Source: Atlantibacter subterraneus (GTDB lineage Bacteria; Pseudomonadota; Gammaproteobacteria; Enterobacterales; Enterobacteriaceae). Taken from it: DNA of 64,000 nucleotides. The notes under the pieces are model-generated. The model was given only the letters and a program-made list of their open reading frames with translations, did not search any database and had not been told where the DNA came from. This document shows, piece by piece, positions 17,759-26,490 of this stretch; within the stretch, counting starts at the first letter, position 1; the number at the start of each line of letters is the position of its first letter. The DNA is taken from assembly GCF_027853245.1 (NCBI RefSeq), contig NZ_JAPTZM010000003.1. One strand, 5' to 3'. The position numbers and the translations under genes were made by a program.

Positions 17759-17775
17759 CTCGGCTTTAAGCTGAG
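17759..17775 (+). other. Small hairpin before nuoG
   Basis: A 7-bp stem with one G-U pair and a 3-base loop lies just upstream of the nuoG Shine-Dalgarno GGAAG (17782-17786). There is no U-tract. It may influence translation or mRNA processing between nuoF and nuoG. Confidence 0.3.
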
Positions 17776-17796
17776 ATAACTGGAAGCATGCTGACT

Positions 17797-20523
17797 ATGG
17801 CTACGATTCATGTAGACGGCAAAGAATACGAGGTCAATGGAGCGGACAACCTGTTAGAAGCTTGTCTCTCTATGGGTCTTGATATTCCTTATTTTTGCTG
17901 GCATCCAGCGCTGGGGAGCGTTGGAGCTTGCCGCCAGTGTGCGGTGAAGCAATATCAGAACGCGGAAGATACCCGCGGTCGCCTGGTGATGTCCTGTATG
18001 ACACCGGCAACCGATGGCACTTTTATTTCTATCGATGACGAAGAAGCGAAGCAGTTCCGCGAAAGCGTTGTGGAATGGTTAATGACTAACCACCCGCACG
18101 ACTGTCCGGTCTGTGAAGAGGGCGGTAACTGCCATCTTCAGGATATGACGGTGATGACCGGTCATAGCTTCCGACGCTATCGTTTTACCAAACGTACCCA
18201 CCGCAATCAGGATCTCGGTCCGTTTATCTCCCACGAGATGAACCGCTGTATCGCCTGCTACCGCTGCGTGCGTTACTACAAAGACTACGCTGACGGCGAA
18301 GATCTGGGCGTGTATGGCGCGCACGACAACGTCTACTTTGGTCGCCCGGAAGATGGCACGCTGGAAAGCGAGTTCTCCGGTAACCTGGTAGAAATCTGTC
18401 CGACCGGCGTATTCACCGATAAAACCCACTCCGAACGCTATAACCGTAAATGGGATATGCAGTTCGCGCCGAGCATCTGCCAGCAGTGCTCGCTGGGTTG
18501 CAATACCAGCCCGGGCGAACGCTATGGCGAACTGCGCCGTATCGAAAACCGCTACAACGGCACCGTGAACCACTACTTCCTGTGCGACCGTGGCCGTTTC
18601 GGCTATGGCTACGTCAACCTGAAAGACCGTCCGCGTCAACCGGTTCAACGCCGTGGCGATGACTGGATCACCCTCAACGCCGAGCAGGCGATGCAAGGGG
18701 CGGCGGATATTCTGCGCCAGTCGAAGAAAGTGATCGGCATCGGTTCCCCGCGCGCCAGCGTGGAGAGCAACTTCGCCCTGCGCGAACTGGTGGGTGCGGA
18801 AAACTTCTATACCGGCATTGCGGCGGGCGAACAACAGCGCCTGCAACTGATGCTGGACGTGCTGCGCAACAGCGGCGTCCATACCCCGGCGCTGCGTGAA
18901 ATCGAATCTTACGACGCGGTGTTGATCCTCGGCGAAGACCTGACCCAGACCGGCGCACGCGCTGCCCTGGCGGTGCGTCAGGCGGTGAAAGGTAAAGCGC
19001 GCGAAATGGCGGCGGCCCAGAAAGTGGCCGACTGGCAGATTGCGGCGATCCTGAACATCGGCCAGCGCGCTAAACACCCGCTATTTGTGACTAACGTCGA
19101 TAACACCCGTCTGGATGATATCGCCGCGTGGACCTATCGCGCGCCGGTGGAAGACCAGGCGCGTTTAGGTTTCGCCATCGCCCACGGTCTGGATAACAGC
19201 GCCCCGGCGGTTGACGGCATCGATCGCGATTTGCAAAACAAGATCGACGTGATCGTCCAGGCGCTGGCCGGTGCGAAAAAACCGTTGATCATCTCCGGCA
19301 CCAACGCCGGCAGCGCTGACGTGATCCACGCAGCGGCTAACGTGGCGAAAGCCCTGAAAGGCCGTGGCGCGGATGTCGGCATCACCATGATTGCCCGTGC
19401 GGTAAACAGCGTCGGCCTCGGCATGATCGGCGGCGGTTCGCTTGATGACGCGCTGACCGAGCTGGAAACCGGTGCTGCCGATGCGGTTGTGGTACTGGAA
19501 AACGATCTGCACCGCCACGCTTCTGCCGCGCGCGTTGACGCAGCGCTCAGCAAAGCGCCGCTGGTGATGGTTATCGACCACCAGCGCACCGCGATCATGG
19601 ACAAAGCCCATCTGGTGCTGTCCACCGCGAGCTTCGCCGAAAGCGACGGCACGGTTATCAACAATGAAGGCCGCGCGCAGCGCTTCTTCCAGGTCTATGA
19701 GCCGTCTTACTACGACAGCAGCATCACCATGCTGGAAAGCTGGCGCTGGCTGCACTCCCTGCACAGCACCGTGAAGAGCCGTGAAGTGGACTGGACGCAG
19801 CTTGACCATGTCATCGACGCGGTGGTGGAACAGCTGCCGCAGCTCGCGGGCATTAAAAACGCCGCGCCGGATGCCTCTTTCCGCATTCGCGGGCAGAAAC
19901 TGGCTCGCGAACCGCACCGCTACAGTGGCCGTACCGCGATGCGCGCCAACATCAGCGTGCACGAACCGCGCCAGCCGCAGGACAAAGACACCATGTTCGC
20001 CTTCTCCATGGAAGGGAACAACCATCCGGACGCGCCGCGTTCTCAGGTGCCGTTCGCCTGGGCTCCGGGCTGGAACTCCCCGCAGGCCTGGAACAAATTC
20101 CAGGACGAAGTGGGGGGTAAACTGCGCCACGGCGATCCGGGCGTGCGTCTGATCGAAGCATCGGAAACCGGTCTGGATTACTTCAGCGACGTACCGGCAG
20201 GCTTCACTGCGCAGGAGGGTGAATGGCGTATCGCGCCGTACTATCACCTGTTCGGCAGCGATGAAATGTCCCAGCGTTCGCCGGTATTCCAGAGCCGTAT
20301 GCCGCAGCCGTACATCAAGCTCAACCCGGCGGATGCCGCGAAGCTTGGCGTTAATGCGGGCGCGAAGGTCTCCTTCAATTACGACGGGCAGACCGTGACC
20401 TTACCGCTGGTGATCTCCGAAGGGCTGACGGCAGGGCAGGTCGGCTTACCTATGGGCATGCCGGGTATCGCGCCAGTGCTGGCCGGTGCGCGTCTTGATG
20501 ATCTGCAGGAGGCTCAACAATGA
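17797..20523 (+). CDS. nuoG: NADH-quinone oxidoreductase subunit G
   Basis: The largest peripheral subunit, 908 residues, holding several iron-sulfur clusters. N1b ligands are Cys34, Cys45, Cys48 and the Cys in VMSCMTP; N5 is in the HPHDCPVCEEGGNC segment (His plus three Cys); another [4Fe-4S] uses RCIACYRCVRYY and EICPTG; the enteric N7 site is CQQCSLGCN plus LCDRGRFG. The rest is a molybdopterin-oxidoreductase-like domain without the cofactor. I chose 17797 (MATIHVDG), 10 bases after GGAAG; the ATG at 17788 would leave only one base after that Shine-Dalgarno. The stop overlaps nuoH by 4 bp. Confidence 0.97.
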   Translation: MATIHVDGKEYEVNGADNLLEACLSMGLDIPYFCWHPALGSVGACRQCAVKQYQNAEDTRGRLVMSCMTPATDGTFISIDDEEAKQFRESVVEWLMTNHPHDCPVCEEGGNCHLQDMTVMTGHSFRRYRFTKRTHRNQDLGPFISHEMNRCIACYRCVRYYKDYADGEDLGVYGAHDNVYFGRPEDGTLESEFSGNLVEICPTGVFTDKTHSERYNRKWDMQFAPSICQQCSLGCNTSPGERYGELRRIENRYNGTVNHYFLCDRGRFGYGYVNLKDRPRQPVQRRGDDWITLNAEQAMQGAADILRQSKKVIGIGSPRASVESNFALRELVGAENFYTGIAAGEQQRLQLMLDVLRNSGVHTPALREIESYDAVLILGEDLTQTGARAALAVRQAVKGKAREMAAAQKVADWQIAAILNIGQRAKHPLFVTNVDNTRLDDIAAWTYRAPVEDQARLGFAIAHGLDNSAPAVDGIDRDLQNKIDVIVQALAGAKKPLIISGTNAGSADVIHAAANVAKALKGRGADVGITMIARAVNSVGLGMIGGGSLDDALTELETGAADAVVVLENDLHRHASAARVDAALSKAPLVMVIDHQRTAIMDKAHLVLSTASFAESDGTVINNEGRAQRFFQVYEPSYYDSSITMLESWRWLHSLHSTVKSREVDWTQLDHVIDAVVEQLPQLAGIKNAAPDASFRIRGQKLAREPHRYSGRTAMRANISVHEPRQPQDKDTMFAFSMEGNNHPDAPRSQVPFAWAPGWNSPQAWNKFQDEVGGKLRHGDPGVRLIEASETGLDYFSDVPAGFTAQEGEWRIAPYYHLFGSDEMSQRSPVFQSRMPQPYIKLNPADAAKLGVNAGAKVSFNYDGQTVTLPLVISEGLTAGQVGLPMGMPGIAPVLAGARLDDLQEAQQ

Positions 20524-21497
20524 GTTGGTTAACACCGGATGTTATTGAGATTCTGCTGACCATCCTCAAAGCGGTTGTCATTCTGCTGGTAGTGGTAACC
20601 TGCGGGGCGTTCATGAGTTTCGGCGAACGCCGCCTTCTGGGCCTGTTCCAGAACCGCTACGGACCGAACCGCGTTGGCTGGGGCGGTTCGCTCCAGCTGG
20701 TTGCGGACATGATCAAGATGTTCTTTAAAGAAGACTGGGTCCCGCGCTTTACCGACCGCGTCATCTTTACCCTGGCACCGATGATCGCTTTTACCTCGCT
20801 GCTGCTGGCCTTTGCAATTGTGCCGGTTAGCCCAAGCTGGGTGGTGGCCGATCTCAACATCGGCATCCTGTTCTTCCTGATGATGGCCGGCCTCGCGGTG
20901 TACGCGGTGCTGTTCGCCGGCTGGTCGAGCAATAACAAATACTCCCTGCTGGGGGCGATGCGCGCATCTGCGCAGACCCTGAGCTACGAAGTGTTTTTAG
21001 GCCTCTCCCTGATGGGCGTGGTGGCGCAGGCCGGTTCATTTAACATGACCGACATCGTCAACAACCAGGCGGACATCTGGAACGTCATCCCGCAGTTCTT
21101 TGGTTTTGTGACCTTTGCGATTGCCGGCGTGGCGGTGTGTCACCGTCACCCGTTTGACCAACCGGAAGCCGAGCAGGAACTGGCAGATGGTTACCACATC
21201 GAATATTCCGGTATGAAATTCGGTCTGTTCTTCGTGGGCGAGTACATCGGTATTGTTACCGTGTCGGCGCTGATGGTAACGCTGTTCTTCGGTGGCTGGC
21301 ATGGCCCATGGTTGCCTCCTTTCATCTGGTTCGCGCTGAAAACCGCGTTCTTCATGATGATGTTTATTTTGATTCGCGCCTCATTACCGCGTCCGCGTTA
21401 TGACCAGGTAATGTCCTTCGGCTGGAAAGTGTGCCTGCCGTTGACGCTGATCAACTTGTTGGCAACGGCGGCTGTCATTTTGTGGCAGGCGCAATAA
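20520..21497 (+). CDS. nuoH: NADH-quinone oxidoreductase subunit H
   Basis: A 325-residue integral membrane subunit with about eight helices, forming much of the quinone tunnel at the junction of the two arms. The conserved loop FGERRLLGLFQNRYGPNRVG and the acidic loop HPFDQPEAEQELADGYHIEYSG are both intact. It overlaps nuoG by 4 bp and is followed after 14 bp by nuoI. The C-terminal LPRPRYDQVMSFGWKVCLPL is the usual family ending. Confidence 0.97.
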   Translation: MSWLTPDVIEILLTILKAVVILLVVVTCGAFMSFGERRLLGLFQNRYGPNRVGWGGSLQLVADMIKMFFKEDWVPRFTDRVIFTLAPMIAFTSLLLAFAIVPVSPSWVVADLNIGILFFLMMAGLAVYAVLFAGWSSNNKYSLLGAMRASAQTLSYEVFLGLSLMGVVAQAGSFNMTDIVNNQADIWNVIPQFFGFVTFAIAGVAVCHRHPFDQPEAEQELADGYHIEYSGMKFGLFFVGEYIGIVTVSALMVTLFFGGWHGPWLPPFIWFALKTAFFMMMFILIRASLPRPRYDQVMSFGWKVCLPLTLINLLATAAVILWQAQ

Positions 21498-21511
21498 GGG
21501 GTGAAAAAACC

Positions 21512-22054
21512 ATGACATTGAAAGACATAGTGGTGGGTTTCGGCACCCAGGTGCGTAGTATCTGGATGATTGGCTTGCATGCCTTTGCCAAACGCGAAAC
21601 CCGCATGTATCCGGAAGAGCCGGTTTATCTGCCGCCGCGCTACCGTGGCCGCATCGTGCTGACGCGCGACCCGGACGGTTCCGAGCGCTGCGTGGCCTGT
21701 AACCTGTGTGCGGTAGCTTGTCCGGTAGGCTGTATCTCGCTGCAAAAAGCAGAAACCGTGGATGGCCGCTGGTATCCGGAATTTTTCCGCATCAACTTCT
21801 CACGCTGCATTTTCTGCGGCATGTGTGAAGAGGCCTGCCCAACCACCGCAATCCAGCTGACGCCGGATTTCGAAATGGGCGAGTTCAAACGTCAGGATCT
21901 GGTGTACGAGAAAGAGGATCTGCTGATTTCCGGTCCGGGCAAATACCCGGAGTACAACTTCTACCGGATGGCAGGTATGGCAATCGACGGAAAAGACAAA
22001 GGCGAAGCAGAGAACGAAGCCAAGCCTATCGACGTCAAGAGCCTGTTACCGTAA
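21512..22054 (+). CDS. nuoI: NADH-quinone oxidoreductase subunit I
   Basis: A 180-residue ferredoxin-like subunit holding two [4Fe-4S] clusters, N6a and N6b. Two classical motifs are seen: Cys60-x2-Cys63-x2-Cys66-x3-Cys70 (RCVACNLCAVACPVGC) and a second, RCIFCGMCEEACP, about 39 residues later. The start MTLKDIVVGFG at 21512 matches E. coli; an in-frame upstream ATG at 21431 lies inside nuoH and is not credible. The gap to nuoJ is 11 bp. Confidence 0.97.
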   Translation: MTLKDIVVGFGTQVRSIWMIGLHAFAKRETRMYPEEPVYLPPRYRGRIVLTRDPDGSERCVACNLCAVACPVGCISLQKAETVDGRWYPEFFRINFSRCIFCGMCEEACPTTAIQLTPDFEMGEFKRQDLVYEKEDLLISGPGKYPEYNFYRMAGMAIDGKDKGEAENEAKPIDVKSLLP

Positions 22055-22065
22055 GGAGAGTGGCA

Positions 22066-22620
22066 ATGGAATTCGCGTTTTACATATGTGCCCTTGTGGC
22101 AATACTCGCCACCTTACGGGTTATCACACACACCAATCCGGTACACGCGCTGCTGTATCTGATCATTTCGCTGCTGGCGATTTCGGGCGTGTTCTTTTCA
22201 CTGGGCGCTTACTTCGCCGGTGCGCTGGAAATCATCGTCTACGCGGGCGCCATTATGGTGCTGTTCGTGTTCGTGGTGATGATGCTTAACCTCGGCGGCT
22301 CCGAGATCGAACAGGAGCGCCAGTGGCTGAAGCCGCAGGTGTGGATCGGTCCGGGCCTGCTGTCCGCCGTGCTGCTGGCGGTGCTGGTTTACGCCATCAT
22401 GAGCGTCAACGATCAGGGTATCGACGGTACGCCGGTATTTGCCAAGGAAGTGGGGATTACGCTGTTTGGTCCTTACGTTCTGGCGGTGGAACTGGCCTCT
22501 ATGCTGCTGCTGGCGGGCCTGGTTGTTGCCTTCCACGTTGGGCGCGAAGATCGTCCCGGCGATGTGCTGAGCAACCGTCCTGAAGACCGGGCGAAAAGAA
22601 AATCGGAGGAGCACGCATGA
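22066..22620 (+). CDS. nuoJ: NADH-quinone oxidoreductase subunit J
   Basis: A 184-residue membrane subunit with five hydrophobic helices, including the conserved helix YFAGALEIIVYAGAIMVLFV with its pi-bulge region, important for the conformational coupling of quinone reduction to proton pumping. I start at the ATG of MEFAFYIC (22066), eight bases after AAGGAG; a GTG two codons earlier is possible but unnecessary. The highly charged C-terminal tail ends EEHA, and its stop overlaps nuoK by 4 bp. Confidence 0.96.
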   Translation: MEFAFYICALVAILATLRVITHTNPVHALLYLIISLLAISGVFFSLGAYFAGALEIIVYAGAIMVLFVFVVMMLNLGGSEIEQERQWLKPQVWIGPGLLSAVLLAVLVYAIMSVNDQGIDGTPVFAKEVGITLFGPYVLAVELASMLLLAGLVVAFHVGREDRPGDVLSNRPEDRAKRKSEEHA

Positions 22621-22919
22621 TCCCCTTACAACACGGGCTGATCCTCGCGGCCATATTGTTTGTGCTTGGGCTGACGGGCCTGGTGATCCGTCGCAATCTG
22701 CTGTTTATGCTGATTGGACTGGAAATCATGATTAATGCTGCCGCGCTGGCGTTTGTCGTCGCGGGAAGCTACTGGGGGCAGACGGACGGGCAGGTGATGT
22801 ACATCCTGGCTATCAGCCTGGCTGCCGCAGAAGCCAGTATTGGCCTGGCGCTGTTGCTACAGCTCCATCGTCGTCGCCAGAATCTGAATATCGATTCAGT
22901 AAGTGAGATGCGTGGATGA
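22617..22919 (+). CDS. nuoK: NADH-quinone oxidoreductase subunit K
   Basis: A 100-residue subunit with three helices, homologous to MrpC. The two membrane glutamates used in proton transfer are visible, one in GLEIMINAA (helix 2) and one in LAAAEASIGLAL (helix 3). It overlaps nuoJ and nuoL by 4 bp at either end, so its translation is likely coupled to both. Confidence 0.97.
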   Translation: MIPLQHGLILAAILFVLGLTGLVIRRNLLFMLIGLEIMINAAALAFVVAGSYWGQTDGQVMYILAISLAAAEASIGLALLLQLHRRRQNLNIDSVSEMRG

Positions 22920-24757
22920 ACCTCCTTTGGTTAACCATTTTTCTGCCATTGATTGGCTATGTACTGCTGGCGTTCTCGCGCGGACGCTGGTCTGAGAATT
23001 TATCTGCGACCATCGGCATGGGCTCTGTGGGCCTGGCCGCGCTGGTCACGGCGTATGCGGGCATCGATTTCCTGAACAGCGGCCGCGAGCCGTTCGTTCA
23101 GCCGCTCTGGACCTGGATGGCGGTCGGTGATTTCAACATCGGCTTCAATCTGGTGCTGGACGGGCTGTCGCTCACCATGCTGTCGGTGGTGACCGGTGTC
23201 GGTTTCCTGATCCACATGTTCGCTTCGTGGTACATGCGCGGTGAAGAGGGCTACTCGCGCTTCTTCGCCTACACCAACCTGTTTATCGCCAGCATGGTCA
23301 TTCTGGTGCTGGCCGATAACCTGCTGCTGATGTACCTCGGCTGGGAAGGCGTGGGCCTGTGCTCTTACCTGCTGATCGGCTTCTACTACACCGATCCGAA
23401 AAACGGCGCGGCGGCGATGAAAGCCTTCGTGGTAACCCGTGTCGGTGACGTATTCCTCGCGTTCGCACTGTTCATCCTCTACAACGAGCTGGGCACCCTG
23501 AACTTCCGCGAGATGGTGGAGCTGGCTCCGCAGCACTTCGCTGACGGCAACACCATGATCCAGTGGGCGACGTTGATGCTGCTGGGCGGCGCGGTAGGTA
23601 AATCGGCGCAGCTGCCGTTGCAGACCTGGCTTGCGGACGCGATGGCTGGCCCGACGCCGGTCTCCGCGCTGATCCACGCCGCAACCATGGTGACCGCGGG
23701 CGTTTATCTTATCGCCCGTACCCATGGCCTGTTCCTGCTGACCCCGGAAGTATTGCATCTGGTGGGTATCGTGGGTGCGGTAACGCTGGTGCTGGCTGGT
23801 TTCGCGGCGCTGGTGCAGACCGACATCAAACGCGTACTTGCATACTCCACCATGAGCCAGATTGGCTACATGTTCCTGGCGCTGGGCGTACAGGCGTGGG
23901 ATGCGGCGATTTTCCACCTGATGACCCATGCGTTCTTTAAAGCACTGCTGTTCCTGTCGTCCGGTTCGGTGATCCTGGCCTGCCACCACGAACAGAACAT
24001 CTTCAAAATGGGTGGTCTGCGTAAGTCGATTCCGCTGGTCTACGTCTGCTTCCTGGTAGGCGGCGCGGCGCTGGCGGCACTGCCGATGATTACCGCAGGC
24101 TTCTTCAGTAAGGACGAAATTCTGGCGGGTGCCATGGCTAACGGTCATATCAATCTGATGATCGCCGGTCTGGCGGGGGCGTTTATGACCTCGCTGTACA
24201 CCTTCCGTATGATTTTCATCGTGTTCCATGGCAAAGAGCAAATTCACGCTCACGCAGGGAAGGGGATTACCCATCACCTGCCGCTGATCGTACTGCTGGT
24301 TTTGTCGACCTTCATCGGCGCGCTGATTGTGCCGCCGCTGCAGGGCGTACTGCCGGATACCACCGAGCTTGAGCATGGCCGCATGCTGACCCTGGAAATC
24401 GCTTCCGGCGTGGTCGCTATCGCGGGCATCGTGATTGCCGCGTGGCTGTGGCTGGGCAAACGCACCCTGGTGACGTCTATCGCCAACAGCGCGCCGGGCC
24501 GTCTGCTGGGCACCTGGTGGTATAACGCCTGGGGCTTTGACTGGCTGTACGATATGATCTTCGTAAAACCGTTCCTCGGTATCGCCTGGCTGATTAAGCG
24601 CGATCCGCTGAACGCCCTGATGAACACCCCGGCGGTACTGTCGCGCTTCGCAGGTAAAGGCCTGCTGTTTAGCGAGAACGGCTACCTGCGCTGGTACGTG
24701 GCGTCAATGAGCATCGGTGCGGTCGTGGTTCTCGGCCTGCTGATGGTGTTGCGTTGA
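22916..24757 (+). CDS. nuoL: NADH-quinone oxidoreductase subunit L (antiporter-like)
   Basis: The distal proton-pumping subunit, 613 residues, with about 16 membrane helices and the long lateral helix near the C-terminus. The Mrp-antiporter core is clear: LMYLGWEGVGLCSYLLIGFYY (with the key Glu), VGKSAQLPLQTWLADAMAGPTPVSALIHAATMV (with Lys and His residues), and TDIKRVLAYSTMSQIGYM. The gene overlaps nuoK by 4 bp. Unlike the other joints in the operon it is separated from nuoM by 197 bp holding a palindromic repeat. Confidence 0.97.
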   Translation: MNLLWLTIFLPLIGYVLLAFSRGRWSENLSATIGMGSVGLAALVTAYAGIDFLNSGREPFVQPLWTWMAVGDFNIGFNLVLDGLSLTMLSVVTGVGFLIHMFASWYMRGEEGYSRFFAYTNLFIASMVILVLADNLLLMYLGWEGVGLCSYLLIGFYYTDPKNGAAAMKAFVVTRVGDVFLAFALFILYNELGTLNFREMVELAPQHFADGNTMIQWATLMLLGGAVGKSAQLPLQTWLADAMAGPTPVSALIHAATMVTAGVYLIARTHGLFLLTPEVLHLVGIVGAVTLVLAGFAALVQTDIKRVLAYSTMSQIGYMFLALGVQAWDAAIFHLMTHAFFKALLFLSSGSVILACHHEQNIFKMGGLRKSIPLVYVCFLVGGAALAALPMITAGFFSKDEILAGAMANGHINLMIAGLAGAFMTSLYTFRMIFIVFHGKEQIHAHAGKGITHHLPLIVLLVLSTFIGALIVPPLQGVLPDTTELEHGRMLTLEIASGVVAIAGIVIAAWLWLGKRTLVTSIANSAPGRLLGTWWYNAWGFDWLYDMIFVKPFLGIAWLIKRDPLNALMNTPAVLSRFAGKGLLFSENGYLRWYVASMSIGAVVVLGLLMVLR

Positions 24758-24828
24758 TCGATTAGTGAATTTTAAAAGAATTCGTTGAAAATCAGGTCCA
24801 CAAGGACAGGCGTTATCGGCGAAGTCAG

Positions 24829-24903
24829 AGTGGACACCGCCTGCGCACAGCAACCGGAGCGTACTCAAGTACGTGAGGATTGCGAGCACAGCCGGGGTTC
24901 ACT
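24829..24903. repeat. Imperfect palindromic intergenic repeat (ERIC-like) between nuoL and nuoM
   Basis: A stretch of about 75 bases forms an imperfect inverted repeat, with its centre at the near-palindrome CGTACTCAAGTACG (about 24860-24873) and arms that match at roughly two positions in three. The centre and general layout resemble ERIC/IRU-type enterobacterial intergenic repeats, although it does not match the ERIC consensus I remember. It is transcribed within the nuo operon and would fold into a long hairpin; a neighbouring hairpin (GTCC-ACAA-GGAC) lies near 24797. Confidence 0.45.
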
Positions 24904-24954
24904 ATGACGAGTAAGATAGCCTGAGCTGGACTTAAACAAGGAACAAATATCGCC

Positions 24955-26484
24955 ATGTTACTACCCTGGCTAATACTTATTCCCTTTATCGGTGGGTTTC
25001 TGTGCTGGCAGACCGAACGCTTCGGCGTGAAGGTGCCGCGCTGGATCGCGCTGATCACTATGGGATTGACGCTGGCGCTCTCTTTGCAACTGTGGTTGCA
25101 GGGGGGTTACGGATTAACGCAAGCAGCGGGCCTGCCGCAGTGGCAGTCTGAGTTTGTGATGCAGTGGATCCCCCGCTTCGGGATCACCATTCACCTGGCA
25201 ATTGATGGCCTGTCGCTGCTGATGGTGGTGTTGACCGGTCTGCTGGGCGTGCTGGCTGTGCTCTGTTCCTGGAACGAGATCGAGAAATATCAGGGCTTCT
25301 TTCACCTTAACCTGATGTGGATCCTGGGCGGCGTCATCGGTGTGTTCCTTGCCATCGATATGTTCCTGTTCTTCTTCTTCTGGGAAATGATGCTGGTGCC
25401 GATGTACTTCCTGATCGCGCTGTGGGGGCACAAAGCCTCTGACGGGAAAACGCGTATCACGGCGGCCACCAAATTCTTTATTTACACCCAGGCAAGCGGC
25501 CTGGTGATGCTGATTGCCATTCTGGCGCTGGTGTTTGTGCACTACAACGCGACCGACGTCTGGACCTTCAACTACGAGCAACTGTTGAATACGCCGATGT
25601 CTCGTAACGTTGAATGGCTGCTGATGCTTGGCTTCTTCATCGCCTTCGCGGTGAAAATGCCGGTGGTGCCGCTGCACGGCTGGTTACCGGATGCGCACTC
25701 CCAGGCACCGACGGCGGGTTCTGTCGACCTGGCGGGGATTTTGCTGAAAACCGCGGCCTACGGCCTGCTGCGCTTCTCGCTGCCGCTGTTCCCGAACGCG
25801 TCCGCGGAGTTTGCGCCTATCGCCATGTGGCTGGGCGTGATCGGCATTTTCTACGGGGCGTGGATGGCCTTTACCCAGTACGACATCAAACGCCTGATCG
25901 CCTACACCTCCGTTTCCCATATGGGCTTCGTGCTGATCGCCATCTATACCGGCAGCCAGCTCGCTTACCAGGGCGCGGTGATCCAGATGATCGCCCACGG
26001 CCTGTCGGCGGCGGGTCTGTTTATTCTCTGCGGTCAGCTGTACGAGCGCCTGCACACCCGCGATATGCGGATGATGGGCGGCCTGTGGAGCAAAATTAAG
26101 TGGCTGCCTGCGCTGTCGATGTTCTTCGCGGTTGCCACCCTGGGTATGCCGGGCACCGGTAACTTCGTGGGTGAATTCATGATCCTGTTCGGCAGCTTCC
26201 AGGTTGTGCCAGCGATCACCGTGATTTCTACCTTCGGTCTGGTGTTTGCGTCGGTTTACTCGCTGGCGATGCTGCATCGCGCTTACTTCGGTAAAGCGAA
26301 AAGCCAGTTGAGTAATCAGGATCTGCCAGGGATGTCACTGCGCGAGCTGTTTATTATTCTGTTGCTGGTAGCGCTGTTGGTGCTGCTTGGCTTCTATCCG
26401 CAGCCGATTCTGGATACCTCGCACTCTGCTATGGGCAATATCCAGCAGTGGTTTGTTAATTCTGCTTCTACTACAAGGCCGTAA
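24955..26484 (+). CDS. nuoM: NADH-quinone oxidoreductase subunit M (antiporter-like)
   Basis: The middle antiporter-like pump, 509 residues and about 14 helices. The glutamate of the FFFWEMMLVPMYFLIALWG segment, the lysine of FIAFAVKMPVVPLHGWLPDAHSQ, and the TQYDIKRLIAYTSVSHMGFV motif are all in place. AAGGAA precedes the ATG. The 197-bp gap from nuoL means translation cannot be directly coupled; nuoN follows after 6 bp. Confidence 0.97.
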   Translation: MLLPWLILIPFIGGFLCWQTERFGVKVPRWIALITMGLTLALSLQLWLQGGYGLTQAAGLPQWQSEFVMQWIPRFGITIHLAIDGLSLLMVVLTGLLGVLAVLCSWNEIEKYQGFFHLNLMWILGGVIGVFLAIDMFLFFFFWEMMLVPMYFLIALWGHKASDGKTRITAATKFFIYTQASGLVMLIAILALVFVHYNATDVWTFNYEQLLNTPMSRNVEWLLMLGFFIAFAVKMPVVPLHGWLPDAHSQAPTAGSVDLAGILLKTAAYGLLRFSLPLFPNASAEFAPIAMWLGVIGIFYGAWMAFTQYDIKRLIAYTSVSHMGFVLIAIYTGSQLAYQGAVIQMIAHGLSAAGLFILCGQLYERLHTRDMRMMGGLWSKIKWLPALSMFFAVATLGMPGTGNFVGEFMILFGSFQVVPAITVISTFGLVFASVYSLAMLHRAYFGKAKSQLSNQDLPGMSLRELFIILLLVALLVLLGFYPQPILDTSHSAMGNIQQWFVNSASTTRP

Positions 26485-26490
26485 TTCGCC

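Noticed and set aside
23000..24376. A 458-codon minus-strand open frame opposite nuoL
   Set aside because: Mirror frame of a membrane-protein gene; its product is a run of Gln, His and Arg with no fold signature.
24758..24954. A decayed gene between nuoL and nuoM
   Set aside because: No frame of useful length or similarity; the sequence is better explained as a palindromic repeat.
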